Assembly: GCA_002067745.1 (NCBI GenBank)
Contig: MVRU01000008.1
Location: forward strand, 1 to 60,345
Direction of reading: 5' to 3'
Length of the DNA: 60,345 nucleotides
Source of the DNA: Syntrophus sp. PtaU1.Bin005
Lineage (GTDB): Bacteria > Desulfobacterota > Syntrophia > Syntrophales > Syntrophaceae
Shown one piece after another: positions 44,225 to 52,600 of this stretch (position 1 is the first letter of the stretch; each line of letters begins with the position of its first letter). The position numbers and the translations under genes were made by a program. The notes under the pieces were generated by a model that ran no database searches, was not told the DNA's origin, and was given only the letters and a program-made list of their open reading frames with translations.

Positions 44225-46879
44225 TCAGACCCGAGGCGGCTCCCCCGGGGATCGCTCCCCCCGGGTCTCTGCCAGCCGGGATTGCGCAAACGCCAGGGCA
44301 CCGGCAAAATCGCGGATTTCCCCGTTCAGGCACCGGTCACGGATTTCCTTCAGGCAGGCGCCCAGCTCCCGGTTTCCGGAAAACCCGATAGCCAGAAGAT
44401 CCCGGCCCGAAATCGGCGGTCTGTAGTTCCGCCACGTTGTCACATAGGTGGAAAAGATCTTTTTGAAGCTGGCAGATTTGGATCGCGACATGGCGTACAG
44501 AATTTCTTCCAGGGACGCTTTTTCCAGGATGTCGACCGCCTGCGACGGCAGAATGTCAGGCAGGGACGCCATTCTTCGCATGATTTCCCGAACCTTCTCC
44601 CGTGAGGAAAGGAGGATTTCGGCATCTTCTCTCCTCAATCCGAAGGCATCCCCGAGAGCAACGACGGTTTGAGGATCCATGGACTCCGTCATCGCCAGAA
44701 AGTAGAGGAACCAGACCCGGACTTTTTCGCGGGTGTAGAGAAGGCGGAACCACAGGAGCGTTTCTCGAACCGCATGGAAGGCCTCCCGCATCGGCTCATC
44801 GAAAATCAGGTCCGGATGGATCGCCTCAAGCACCTTCAATTCCCGGAGCCGGTCCATGCAGCGGATCGGATCCTCTTCCTGGAGGATCTGCCTCATTTCA
44901 TGAAAAATTCTTCTTCCTGGGATATTCCGGAGGAAACCGGCGTGAACGGCTGAGGAAACCAGGGAGATCGTCTGCTTGCCCAGGGAAAAGCCGCGACGCT
45001 TCTCAAATCGAACGGCCCGGAGAATCCGGGAAGGATCCTCGACAAAGCTCAGGGAGTGCAGGACCCGGATCTTCTTTTCCCGAATATCCCGCTGGGCGCC
45101 GAAGTAATCGATCAGCTCGCCAAACCGTTGGGGATTCAAGGCCACGGCCATGGTGTTGATCGTAAAGTCCCGCCGGGAAAGATCCAGTTTCAGATTGGAT
45201 TCCTCCACCTCGGGAAATGCGCCGGGCATCCGGTAATATTCCAGCCTTGCCGTGGCCACGTCAATTCTCACCCCCCCGGGAAGGCGGATCACGGCCGTCT
45301 TGTACTTTTCATGTGGAGAGACCTTGGCGCCGAAAGCGTTTCCCAGAACCCTGGCGAACACCACGCCGTCCCCTTCCACCACCAGGTCCACATCCAGATT
45401 ATCGACCCTCATCACCATGTCCCGGACAATCCCTCCCACAAGAAAAAGATGGAATCCCATGGTCTCGGCCAGCTCTCCCGCCTTTTTCAGCAGTTCATAG
45501 ATATTCTCCGGCATTCTTTCCCGGAGAAGGTACCGTACGGATTTTCCTGGAACCCCTGCCGATGAGCCCTGCTCAATCTTTGTCATCCGCTCGTGGAGGA
45601 TCCTCATCAGGTCCGTACGGGTGATGACTCCCACGGCCTTGCGGTCCTCAACGACCGGAACCAGTCGCTGATTCCCGTCAATCACGAGGCTGCGGATCTC
45701 TCCCACGGAAGCCTCCGGGCGAACGGTCCGGACATCCCGGATCATGTAGTCCCTGACCTTTGCCGCCCCCAGATCATGGCCTTGGGCACGGCTGACCACC
45801 TGGCGCGTCACGATCCCGCGGATCCGTTCATCGGAAGATTTCACGATCAGGGCGTTGATATGGTACTTGTTCAGGAGTTCGCTTGCCCTGTTGATGCTTT
45901 CGTCGAGATCGATCCCTTTGACCGGGAAGGTCATGATCTCCCGGGCGGAGAGGAGGGGCCTCGTTTCCGCCCGGATATGCCGAATCAATGACGTCTCCGC
46001 CTGATGAAGATTCAGGTCTCGCAGGGAAGCCGCCGCCGCCGACGCATGGCCGCCACCGCCGAAGAACGCGGCGACCTGCGCCGCATTGAGCTGCGGTTGG
46101 GAGCTCCGGGCCACCAGATAGATGCGATCGCCCATCTGCCCCAGTGCGAACAGGGCATCCGCGGCATACATGGCCCTCAATTTGTGGACCAGGATGGCAA
46201 AGTCTTCCACGTAACCTGGTGAAGAGGCCTTCGAAACAAGGACATGGAGGCCGTTGACCTCCAGCGTGCGGATGTTTTTGATCAGCTGGTCGAGCACATC
46301 CACCTGCTCCGCACTGAGCTCCCGGTAAATCGTCCGTGCGACCTGATCCATATCCGCCCCCCAGGTCATCAGGGCCGCCAGCGCCAGGCAATCATCCGGC
46401 GTCGTGGAGGGGAAAAGAAGAGATCCCGTATCCTCATAGAGGCCCATGGCCATGACCGTGGCAATCTCAGGGGGCGGCCGCAGCCCCCGCTCATTGAGAA
46501 CCTTGACCATGAGGGCCACCGTTGAGCCCAGTTCCTCGCAGTACTCCAGATCCCCGGCAATGTCATCGGGCGACGAGCCATGGTGATCATAAAGGATAAC
46601 CGTCAATCCCTCCCGGCCCGGAAGTTGGGAAAACCTGCCGATCCGGGATGCCTGCCTTGTGTCCACCACGATCATTCTCGATACGGCATCCAGATCGAGC
46701 TGCCGGGTCTTCACCATGTCCTCACGAACCAGGGATGGAGCATCCAGTAGATAATCGCGGACACTCTTCTCCTGTGAACCGGGAAAGACGATCAGGGCAT
46801 CGGGATACAGAATCTTCGCCGCCAGCATGGATCCCAGGGCATCAAAATCCGTCTGAATATGAGAGGTAATGATATCCAT
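44225..46879 (-). CDS. DHH phosphoesterase - twin CBS - tRNA nucleotidyltransferase fusion
   Basis: An 884-residue multidomain cytoplasmic protein. A DHH phosphoesterase domain (DFD at 11-13, DTR near 73, DHH at 98-100) is followed by DHHA1 with GGGGH at 274-278. Two CBS domains lie at about 312-362 and 376-428. A class II poly(A) polymerase/CCA-adding domain follows with VGGIVRD at 481-487, the catalytic LDVD at 495-498, RRDFTINTMAVAL and EDPSRILRAVRFEKR. This fused architecture is known in Deltaproteobacteria and Aquificales. The tail should add A or CCA to tRNA 3' ends; the DHH part resembles nanoRNase/c-di-NMP phosphodiesterases. It follows the metallophosphoesterase by 6 bases. Confidence 0.95.
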   Translation of the reverse strand: MDIITSHIQTDFDALGSMLAAKILYPDALIVFPGSQEKSVRDYLLDAPSLVREDMVKTRQLDLDAVSRMIVVDTRQASRIGRFSQLPGREGLTVILYDHHGSSPDDIAGDLEYCEELGSTVALMVKVLNERGLRPPPEIATVMAMGLYEDTGSLLFPSTTPDDCLALAALMTWGADMDQVARTIYRELSAEQVDVLDQLIKNIRTLEVNGLHVLVSKASSPGYVEDFAILVHKLRAMYAADALFALGQMGDRIYLVARSSQPQLNAAQVAAFFGGGGHASAAAASLRDLNLHQAETSLIRHIRAETRPLLSAREIMTFPVKGIDLDESINRASELLNKYHINALIVKSSDERIRGIVTRQVVSRAQGHDLGAAKVRDYMIRDVRTVRPEASVGEIRSLVIDGNQRLVPVVEDRKAVGVITRTDLMRILHERMTKIEQGSSAGVPGKSVRYLLRERMPENIYELLKKAGELAETMGFHLFLVGGIVRDMVMRVDNLDVDLVVEGDGVVFARVLGNAFGAKVSPHEKYKTAVIRLPGGVRIDVATARLEYYRMPGAFPEVEESNLKLDLSRRDFTINTMAVALNPQRFGELIDYFGAQRDIREKKIRVLHSLSFVEDPSRILRAVRFEKRRGFSLGKQTISLVSSAVHAGFLRNIPGRRIFHEMRQILQEEDPIRCMDRLRELKVLEAIHPDLIFDEPMREAFHAVRETLLWFRLLYTREKVRVWFLYFLAMTESMDPQTVVALGDAFGLRREDAEILLSSREKVREIMRRMASLPDILPSQAVDILEKASLEEILYAMSRSKSASFKKIFSTYVTTWRNYRPPISGRDLLAIGFSGNRELGACLKEIRDRCLNGEIRDFAGALAFAQSRLAETRGERSPGEPPRV

Positions 46880-46885
46880 GAAGTG

Positions 46886-48082
46886 TCAGTTCCTCCCGCC
46901 GGATGATTGCCCTGTCTGCCTTCCGCTGACGCGCTCCACCGGATTGCCCGCCGCTACCAGATCGATCACCGTCACTTCCGGAGGGCTGAGAAAGCGGATG
47001 GGCGGCCCCCAGGTTCCCGTTCCCCGGCTCACATGAAGGCGGGAAATGTCGGATAGGCGGAAGGAGCCCGAGTGGAAGGGGAAATACCACCGGGTGATGA
47101 GGCTGAAGGGGAAGATCTGACCCTTATGGGTATGGCCGGACAGCTGAAGATCAAACCGGTCCACGGCATGTTTGTCCACCAGGGGCAGATGCTTCAACAG
47201 GAGGGTAAAATGCTGCACCGGCATCGTGTTCAGCAGCTCCCCTTCCTCAACCGGGCGATGCCCTTCCACCGCCCGTCCGGTCGGATCGTCGATCCCCACG
47301 ATATTGATCAATCCGGCAACCGTCACCCCCTCTCCCCGAAGCATCTGAAACCCCGCCTTGCGGGTGAATTCCGACGCCTGCGCAATCCCGGCGTAGAATT
47401 CATGATTGCCCGTTACCGCGTACTTGCCCAGACGCGGCCGGAGTTCCTGGAAAAGGGGAAGAACCTTCTCTATGCTGTTGATCTGTCCGTCCACAAGATC
47501 TCCGGTGGAAAGGAGAAGATCCGGCCCCGCCTCCTGAATGACCCGGACCATCCTGGAGACAAACCCGGGACCGTTCATCAGGCCGATGTGGATGTCGGAA
47601 ATCTGGACAAGCCGCAGGCGGCCTGTTTCCGGGGGGATCTTGTCCGTTTGTATGGTCAGCGACTCGATCCGTATGTTGCGGGCGTCAAACCAGCCGTAAA
47701 CGAAGATTCCCAAAGCCAGGAACAAGGGGAGGAAGAAGGCAAACCGGGCTGACAACAGAAAGGGAACGGCTTCCATTCTCCAGACCAACCCCGAAAGGAA
47801 AACAAGAAGGCGGCAGAGGTCGAAGGCCAGGGCAAAAGCAGCAAAGAGGAACAGTATCCCCATCCAGGCATAACCCGCATGGGACAAGATCCGGGCGGCC
47901 CACTCCAGACCGTACCGTTCCGAAATCCGGATCAGGGCCGGGGCGACAATCATCAAGGCCATGACCGCTGCCACAAGCACGGAGATCACGGGCCCCGGGA
48001 AAAAGGCCGATCGGATCTTCCAGAAGGCGTACCCGTGAAGGCCGCCGTAAAGCAGGAAGAACATCAGCAGAAATCGAAACAT
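46886..48082 (-). CDS. Membrane-anchored metallophosphoesterase
   Basis: Predicted membrane protein of 398 residues with a calcineurin-like phosphoesterase domain. The start is ATG 48082, five bases after the lemA stop, since an in-frame upstream start would overlap lemA. The first 130 residues form about four or five membrane helices. The catalytic domain carries all metal motifs: QISDIHIG, STGDLVDG, VTGNHEFYAG and SGHTHKGQIFP. It is similar to YkuE-type enzymes, whose substrates are uncertain. It lies in the TPM-nucleotidyltransferase-LemA-phosphoesterase-DHH series. Confidence 0.92.
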   Translation of the reverse strand: MFRFLLMFFLLYGGLHGYAFWKIRSAFFPGPVISVLVAAVMALMIVAPALIRISERYGLEWAARILSHAGYAWMGILFLFAAFALAFDLCRLLVFLSGLVWRMEAVPFLLSARFAFFLPLFLALGIFVYGWFDARNIRIESLTIQTDKIPPETGRLRLVQISDIHIGLMNGPGFVSRMVRVIQEAGPDLLLSTGDLVDGQINSIEKVLPLFQELRPRLGKYAVTGNHEFYAGIAQASEFTRKAGFQMLRGEGVTVAGLINIVGIDDPTGRAVEGHRPVEEGELLNTMPVQHFTLLLKHLPLVDKHAVDRFDLQLSGHTHKGQIFPFSLITRWYFPFHSGSFRLSDISRLHVSRGTGTWGPPIRFLSPPEVTVIDLVAAGNPVERVSGRQTGQSSGGRN

Positions 48083-48086
48083 ACTT

Positions 48087-48662
48087 TTAAAATTTGACCT
48101 TCGGTGCCGCCTTGGCCGCCCCGGGCGCCTCGAAAAAGGCTGCCGTCTGAAAGCCGGACGCCGCAGCCACAAGGCTGTTGGGAAAGCGACGGACGGCCAC
48201 GTTGTAGTGTTTAACCGCTTCGTTATAACGGCGCCTTTCCACGGCTATGCGATTTTCCGTACCGGCCAGTTCATCCTGAAGGCGGAGAAAGTTCACATTG
48301 GACTTGAGATCGGGATATTGCTCCACCACCACCAGAAGCCGGCTCAAGGCTCCCGAAAGTTCGTTGTTGGCCTCGATCTTTTCCGGAACCGTTGCAGCCC
48401 CTCCGACACGGGCCCGGGCATTGGTCACTTCGATCAGGACCTCCTTTTCCTGATTGGCATATCCCTTCACTGCTTCAACGAGGTTCGGGATCAGGTCATA
48501 TCGGCGCTGAAGCTGGTTCTCCACCTGGGCCCAGGAGCTGTTCATGGATTCGTCCAACGTAACAAAATTATTGTATATCCCCTTGACAAAGGAATACAGA
48601 GAAAAAAGGACAACCACCGCGACCGCCGCGCCGACAAGAAAATTTCTCCCGCCTGCCGTCAT
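48087..48662 (-). CDS. lemA: LemA family protein
   Basis: A 191-residue protein with a short cytoplasmic or periplasmic tail, one membrane helix (about 8-25) and a long helical domain containing SMNSSWAQVENQLQRRYDLI, PNLVEAVKGYANQEKEVL, EQYPDLKSNVNFLRLQDELA and GTENRIAVERRRYNEAVKHY, the LemA core. The start is ATG 48662, backed by GGAGG seven bases upstream; TTG and ATG codons further upstream (48719, 48707) lack such a site. LemA genes commonly pair with TPM-domain genes, as here. The molecular function is not established. Confidence 0.93.
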   Translation of the reverse strand: MTAGGRNFLVGAAVAVVVLFSLYSFVKGIYNNFVTLDESMNSSWAQVENQLQRRYDLIPNLVEAVKGYANQEKEVLIEVTNARARVGGAATVPEKIEANNELSGALSRLLVVVEQYPDLKSNVNFLRLQDELAGTENRIAVERRRYNEAVKHYNVAVRRFPNSLVAAASGFQTAAFFEAPGAAKAAPKVKF

Positions 48663-48807
48663 ACCTCCACCTCCCCGCGTCATCTGTTGTTGTTCCTGAC
48701 CCTCCATCAGCCTGAACAATGGACATGAAAGGCCTGAATCCTTGTACCGGAACGGTCAGATTCAGGCGGGAAATCGCACATTTTGGATCCCCGGCCCTGA
48801 AGGCGGA

Positions 48808-49533
48808 TCACGCCTCTTCGGCCAGCACACACAACCTGGAAATCTGCTTCATAAGCTCATTCAACAGGCTTCCCAATACAACGGCACTGTGGCTGTCTTC
48901 CCCGTCCCGGATTTCCGCAGCCCTCAGGAAGGGTCCCAGATCAAGGGAGAAGGCCGAGGCCATGGCCTTGATCACATCCCGCCTCAAGGAAGGAATCTCC
49001 CGCCCCTTGAGATACAGAAAGGCGCCGAAAAGAGCCGTGAAAGCGGTCAGAGATCTTGCAACAAGATCCCTCATCGCGGATTGGCGCCCCTCCGATTCCA
49101 GGTAGCCTTTCCTCAGAAGAAACAGCTTTCCCTTCAGCTCCCGTTCAAGCTGCAGGCGCAATGCCCCGGAATCGATGGCAAGAGACTGCAGGACATCCTG
49201 GCCATATACCAGGCGATAGTTCTTCTTCATATTCAGAAATTCAACGGGATAGGAATCCAGGGAGGAGCTCAGATCGCTCCGGGTCAAAATCAGGGGTGCA
49301 GCCACCCTCCTGCGTCTCCATTTCCCGGCGACCGGGACCGCCCTCTCCAGGCGCTCCACGCCTGCATCATCCACAATCAGCAGAAAGTTCAAGTCCGATT
49401 TTCCCGGTCGGTAATCTCCCGTGCAGCCGCTGCCGTAGAGGATCACGGACGTCAGCCCCTCTCCGAAAACCTGTCGATAGTCCGCCGTCATTTCGGGAAA
49501 GATTTCCTCGGGATTGTTCGGAATCTTCACCAT
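48808..49533 (-). CDS. Nucleotidyltransferase-fold protein with altered active site
   Basis: A 241-residue soluble protein with a minimal nucleotidyltransferase domain in its first 110 residues. The motif reads LYGSGCTGDYRPGKSDLNFL, so the usual G-S...D-x-D becomes SDLN, with Asn in place of the second metal-binding Asp. A helical C-terminal half follows. The start is ATG 49533, with AGGGGG nine bases upstream; an upstream in-frame start would lie inside the TPM gene. It is 13 bases after that gene and leads to lemA. Loss of one Asp makes catalysis doubtful; a binding role is possible. Confidence 0.82.
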   Translation of the reverse strand: MVKIPNNPEEIFPEMTADYRQVFGEGLTSVILYGSGCTGDYRPGKSDLNFLLIVDDAGVERLERAVPVAGKWRRRRVAAPLILTRSDLSSSLDSYPVEFLNMKKNYRLVYGQDVLQSLAIDSGALRLQLERELKGKLFLLRKGYLESEGRQSAMRDLVARSLTAFTALFGAFLYLKGREIPSLRRDVIKAMASAFSLDLGPFLRAAEIRDGEDSHSAVVLGSLLNELMKQISRLCVLAEEA

Positions 49534-49546
49534 GCTTCTATCCCCC

Positions 49547-50329
49547 TTAAAAATGACGGCCGGCGCCGCCTCCGCCGCTGCTGCCTCCCCCGAACCCGCC
49601 GAACCCACCCCCGAAGCTCTCAAAGCCCTCAAAATCCCCGTCACCGCCAGCTCTCCGGCGGGCACCGCTGAACAAAAGAGGATCGATTTCACGCCCCTTC
49701 CGGGTTCCCATCAGGAGGAGGAGAAGAAGAATGAACAGGATAAGGAACCATGATCCGGCCCCTCCGCTCCGCTGCCCAGCCGCGCGGCCCACAGGCCGCC
49801 CGGCTTCCGGTCGGTCTGTCAGTGTCACCCCGGCTTCTTCAGCCAGAACCCCGGAAATGGCTTCGACGGAGCTGGCAAGGCCACGGCTGTATTCCCCTCG
49901 CTTCAGATAGGGAAGAACCTTTTGATCCAGAATTTCCCCCACGCGCCCGTCGGGAAGGACCCCCTCCACACCGTAACCGGTTTCAATCCAGATCGTTCTC
50001 TCCTGCAGAACCAGGACAATCAACACCCCCCGGTCTTGCCCCCGCTTCCCTATCCCCCAGAAGGAGTAAAGACGATTGGCATACTCCTGGATGTCATGGC
50101 CCCCAATCGCCGAAAAGGTTGCGACAACCACGGCCGCCCCTGTTTTCTCAAGGACTTCCCGGGCAAGGGCCTCCGTCCGGGCAACATCTCCGGCGGACAT
50201 CACTCCGGCAAAATCATTGACGGCTCCCCGCGGCGAGGGGATGGCATCCTGGGCCCCTGATGATCCGGAGATGAACAGAGCCGTCAGGATCGTCAACAGA
50301 ACGACAGGGACATTCCTCGACCAATCCAT
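49547..50329 (-). CDS. TPM-domain membrane protein (YgcG-like)
   Basis: A 260-residue envelope protein. ATG 50329 starts a signal peptide (about 1-27, ending near SGSSGA). The TPM domain spans about 30-170 with GAVNDFAGVMSAGDVARTEA, WGIGKRGQDRGVLIVLVLQE and IETGYGVEGVLPDGRVGEIL. One membrane helix (about 195-212) follows, then a Gly-, Phe- and Ser-rich tail ending in GGGGAGRHF. TPM-LemA pairs are recurrent in bacteria and TPM proteins have been tied to membrane or photosystem quality control. Upstream in-frame codons to 50458 are not favoured. Confidence 0.92.
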   Translation of the reverse strand: MDWSRNVPVVLLTILTALFISGSSGAQDAIPSPRGAVNDFAGVMSAGDVARTEALAREVLEKTGAAVVVATFSAIGGHDIQEYANRLYSFWGIGKRGQDRGVLIVLVLQERTIWIETGYGVEGVLPDGRVGEILDQKVLPYLKRGEYSRGLASSVEAISGVLAEEAGVTLTDRPEAGRPVGRAAGQRSGGAGSWFLILFILLLLLLMGTRKGREIDPLLFSGARRRAGGDGDFEGFESFGGGFGGFGGGSSGGGGAGRHF

Positions 50330-50501
50330 CCGACTCGCCCGAACCACGCCTGGATTTTTCAAGGCCTTCCCGCCCTGGAAAAAAGAGGGATCAATAAACC
50401 ATAACCTTCTAAAAATTAATGAGGAATATAATGTTCGATCGGCAGGCGTTGAAGACACGCGGCACGCCTGTGCCCTTTTCTTCAGATCGCTTCCATTCCG
50501 G

Positions 50502-50795
50502 TTATCTATTTTTCATCTCGGACATCAGGGAGTCGAAATGGGTGATGTCGATCACAGGGGAGGTTGTGAAGGAAATGCCTGTCAGCATGCTCAGTGCGGC
50601 AGACACCGCCAGGGCCTTCTCAATCGTAGGAAATTCAACGGTAAAGACCAGATCATGAATTCCCAAAACGGCATACATGGAAATCACCCGGCCTCCGTTA
50701 TGTTCGATGATCTCTACGGACTTCCCGGTTCGCTCCGGCGACATCCCCTCCAAAGAATCCCGGCTGTATTTCCCGAACATCATGAATACGGGCAT
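50502..50795 (-). CDS. GYD domain protein
   Basis: A 97-residue small cytoplasmic protein of the GYD family, opening MPVFMMFGKYSRDSLEGMSP and containing EIIEHNGGRVISMYAVLGIH then DLVFTVEFPTIEKALAVSAA. The fold is expected to be a ferredoxin-like dimer, of unknown function. ATG 50795 has GGGGGAG six bases upstream. The reading frame extends far upstream to 51287 but that part is antisense-like and overlaps the radical SAM gene, so it is not used. It is transcribed alone from a strong predicted promoter at 50917-50945. Confidence 0.88.
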   Translation of the reverse strand: MPVFMMFGKYSRDSLEGMSPERTGKSVEIIEHNGGRVISMYAVLGIHDLVFTVEFPTIEKALAVSAALSMLTGISFTTSPVIDITHFDSLMSEMKNR

Positions 50796-50916
50796 TTCAG
50801 CTCCCCCTTCCTCAATCGCCTGTAAAGATCTCTCCTCATCGGCCTGCTCTCCAGGATAGCGATCGGGCCGCAAAAATGGAAACAGGATTCCGCAACCATC
50901 TGCTTTTCCACGCAAC

Positions 50917-50945
50917 AGTATAGGCATAAGGCTCCCGCGTGTCAA
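50917..50945 (-). promoter_or_regulatory. Sigma-70-type promoter of the GYD gene
   Basis: The minus strand carries TTGACA (50940-50945), a 17-base spacer and TATACT (50917-50922): a perfect -35 and a five-of-six -10. The start near 50910 leaves an unusually long leader of about 115 bases before the ATG at 50795. Confidence 0.75.
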
Positions 50946-51027
50946 TGAAAGACAGACTCCCGGGTGCAGGCGGAGCAAGGATGCAGCCGGATCCGAATTG
51001 CGGCGTCTGACCGCCCCTGGTGCCGGG

Positions 51028-52569
51028 TCAAAGCCTGGACGTGCCGGAGGACAGGGAAAAGAACGGCGCATGATTGGATGTAAACACGGGAGGGTCCCGG
51101 AGGAGAATTTCCCGGATCGCCGGATGACGTTTGAATCTGCGGTCCAGAAAATGCCGGACGCGGAGTCGATCCCAGCCCAGGGGATGGATAAAATCGAGAT
51201 ACAGGGAAAGATCGCCGGAATAAAAAGTTCGAGTTTGCAGGGATGACACCTCCGCACTCCAGGCCGGCAGGTTAAAGACCGCCACATTCAGATAATCGAT
51301 GCAGTGCGCGTGTTCGGCAACAAAGGCAAGCGTTTTCTCTGCCGATTCCCGGGATTCGGCCGGTGTTCCAAAAAGCAGATACACGTAAGAGGCAATCCCT
51401 GCTTTCTTCAGCGTTTTCAACACTTCCGAGGCCCTGGTCAGAGAGATACCCTTTGAAAGGGCATCCAGCACGTTCTGATCGCCGGATTCTAGCCCCAGTT
51501 TGAGCATGACGCAGCCGGAGCGTTTCAGTAAACGGCAGAACTCCGGATCTCCAAGATGCTCTTCAATTCTCGCAAAGCCATACCAGGGCGCTCCCGGCGG
51601 CGCCTCGATCACGGCATTGAGCAGAGCCGGACTGAGGGCGTTATCCAGGAGGTGGATCAGGGCCGGTCGGTACCTTTGAACCAGGACCTGGAGCTGAGAA
51701 ACGGACCGGTCCGCGGGGATGGGCGTATAGGGTTGCCCTTCAGCCTTTTCGGGGCAGAAGGCGCAGCGTCGCCAGTAGCAGCCCCGGGAGGCGCTGTAGG
51801 GCAGAATAAAGCCGGGAGCCAGATACGGATTTTTCCACACATCCCCGTAATCGGGCAGACAGTCCTCATGGTCCAACCCGCTTCCCAGGAGTTCGAGAAG
51901 GGGCCCCTCGCCTGGTCCGACAATCATGTCGTCCACGAGTCCGGAAAAGGGGTTCCGCCAGTTGGGGGAACTCATCCAGGAGGTCACCAGCCCTCCTCCC
52001 AGAACGAGCTTCACGGAAGGGTATTCCCGCCGCAGGAACCCCATCATGGCAAAGGTGCAGAGCGCCTGGCTGAGAAAATTCAGTGAAAAGCCGATCATCG
52101 GGGGAGAAAGGGCTTCCAGCAGCCCCGACAATCGGCCGTGGAAGTAAGGATAAAAAGGATTGGCTTCCGGAAGTGATGCGGCGGCAAGCAGGTCGTCACT
52201 GCGAAGGGGCGAGAGGTCTTTCTCCTCATAGTTGGCCAGGGTCAGATGGGTGCCGGATTTTCTGCCCGTTGAGAATTCCAGGACTCGATTCAGATCACGG
52301 ATCGACCGCTGGTAGCGATCGCGGTTTCGATAGCCCCCCCAATCACCAAGATCCTGAAGGTGATCCTGGAGGTGATTTCGAGCGCGGCGGGTCCAGGTAT
52401 CCGAAGCAGCGCCTGTCACGGCCTTATCCGTCAGAAGATAGAGCAGTCCCTCCAGATTGGCATCCACCACGGTACAGGTCCGTCCGTGGCATCTCAGTGC
52501 GCCGGCAAGCTTCGCCAGGCCGGCAGGGGATTCACAGGGCTTGACAACAGGGGGGTGGATTAAAAGCAT
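51028..52569 (-). CDS. B12-type radical SAM protein
   Basis: A 513-residue radical SAM protein. The N-terminal 220 residues suggest a cobalamin-binding Rossmann region (LLIHPPVVKPCESPAGLAKL at the start, GFSLNFLSQALCTFAMMGFL, KLVLGGGLVTSWM). The iron-sulfur motif is C264-x4-C269-x2-C272 (SRGCYWRRCAFC), a spacing that differs from classical Cx3Cx2C but recurs in B12-type radical SAM families. LKLGLESGDQNVLDALSKGI and YLLFGTPAESRESAEKTL belong to the barrel. The substrate is unknown. It lies 31 bases after the Nudix gene on the same strand. Confidence 0.88.
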   Translation of the reverse strand: MLLIHPPVVKPCESPAGLAKLAGALRCHGRTCTVVDANLEGLLYLLTDKAVTGAASDTWTRRARNHLQDHLQDLGDWGGYRNRDRYQRSIRDLNRVLEFSTGRKSGTHLTLANYEEKDLSPLRSDDLLAAASLPEANPFYPYFHGRLSGLLEALSPPMIGFSLNFLSQALCTFAMMGFLRREYPSVKLVLGGGLVTSWMSSPNWRNPFSGLVDDMIVGPGEGPLLELLGSGLDHEDCLPDYGDVWKNPYLAPGFILPYSASRGCYWRRCAFCPEKAEGQPYTPIPADRSVSQLQVLVQRYRPALIHLLDNALSPALLNAVIEAPPGAPWYGFARIEEHLGDPEFCRLLKRSGCVMLKLGLESGDQNVLDALSKGISLTRASEVLKTLKKAGIASYVYLLFGTPAESRESAEKTLAFVAEHAHCIDYLNVAVFNLPAWSAEVSSLQTRTFYSGDLSLYLDFIHPLGWDRLRVRHFLDRRFKRHPAIREILLRDPPVFTSNHAPFFSLSSGTSRL

Positions 52570-52600
52570 CGTGCCGCTTCTTCAAGAGAACCTTTGTTTT

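Noticed and set aside
50796-51287. N-terminal extension of the GYD gene frame
   Set aside because: It overlaps the end of the radical SAM gene and the GYD promoter. The ATG at 50795 has a good ribosome site and begins the family domain.
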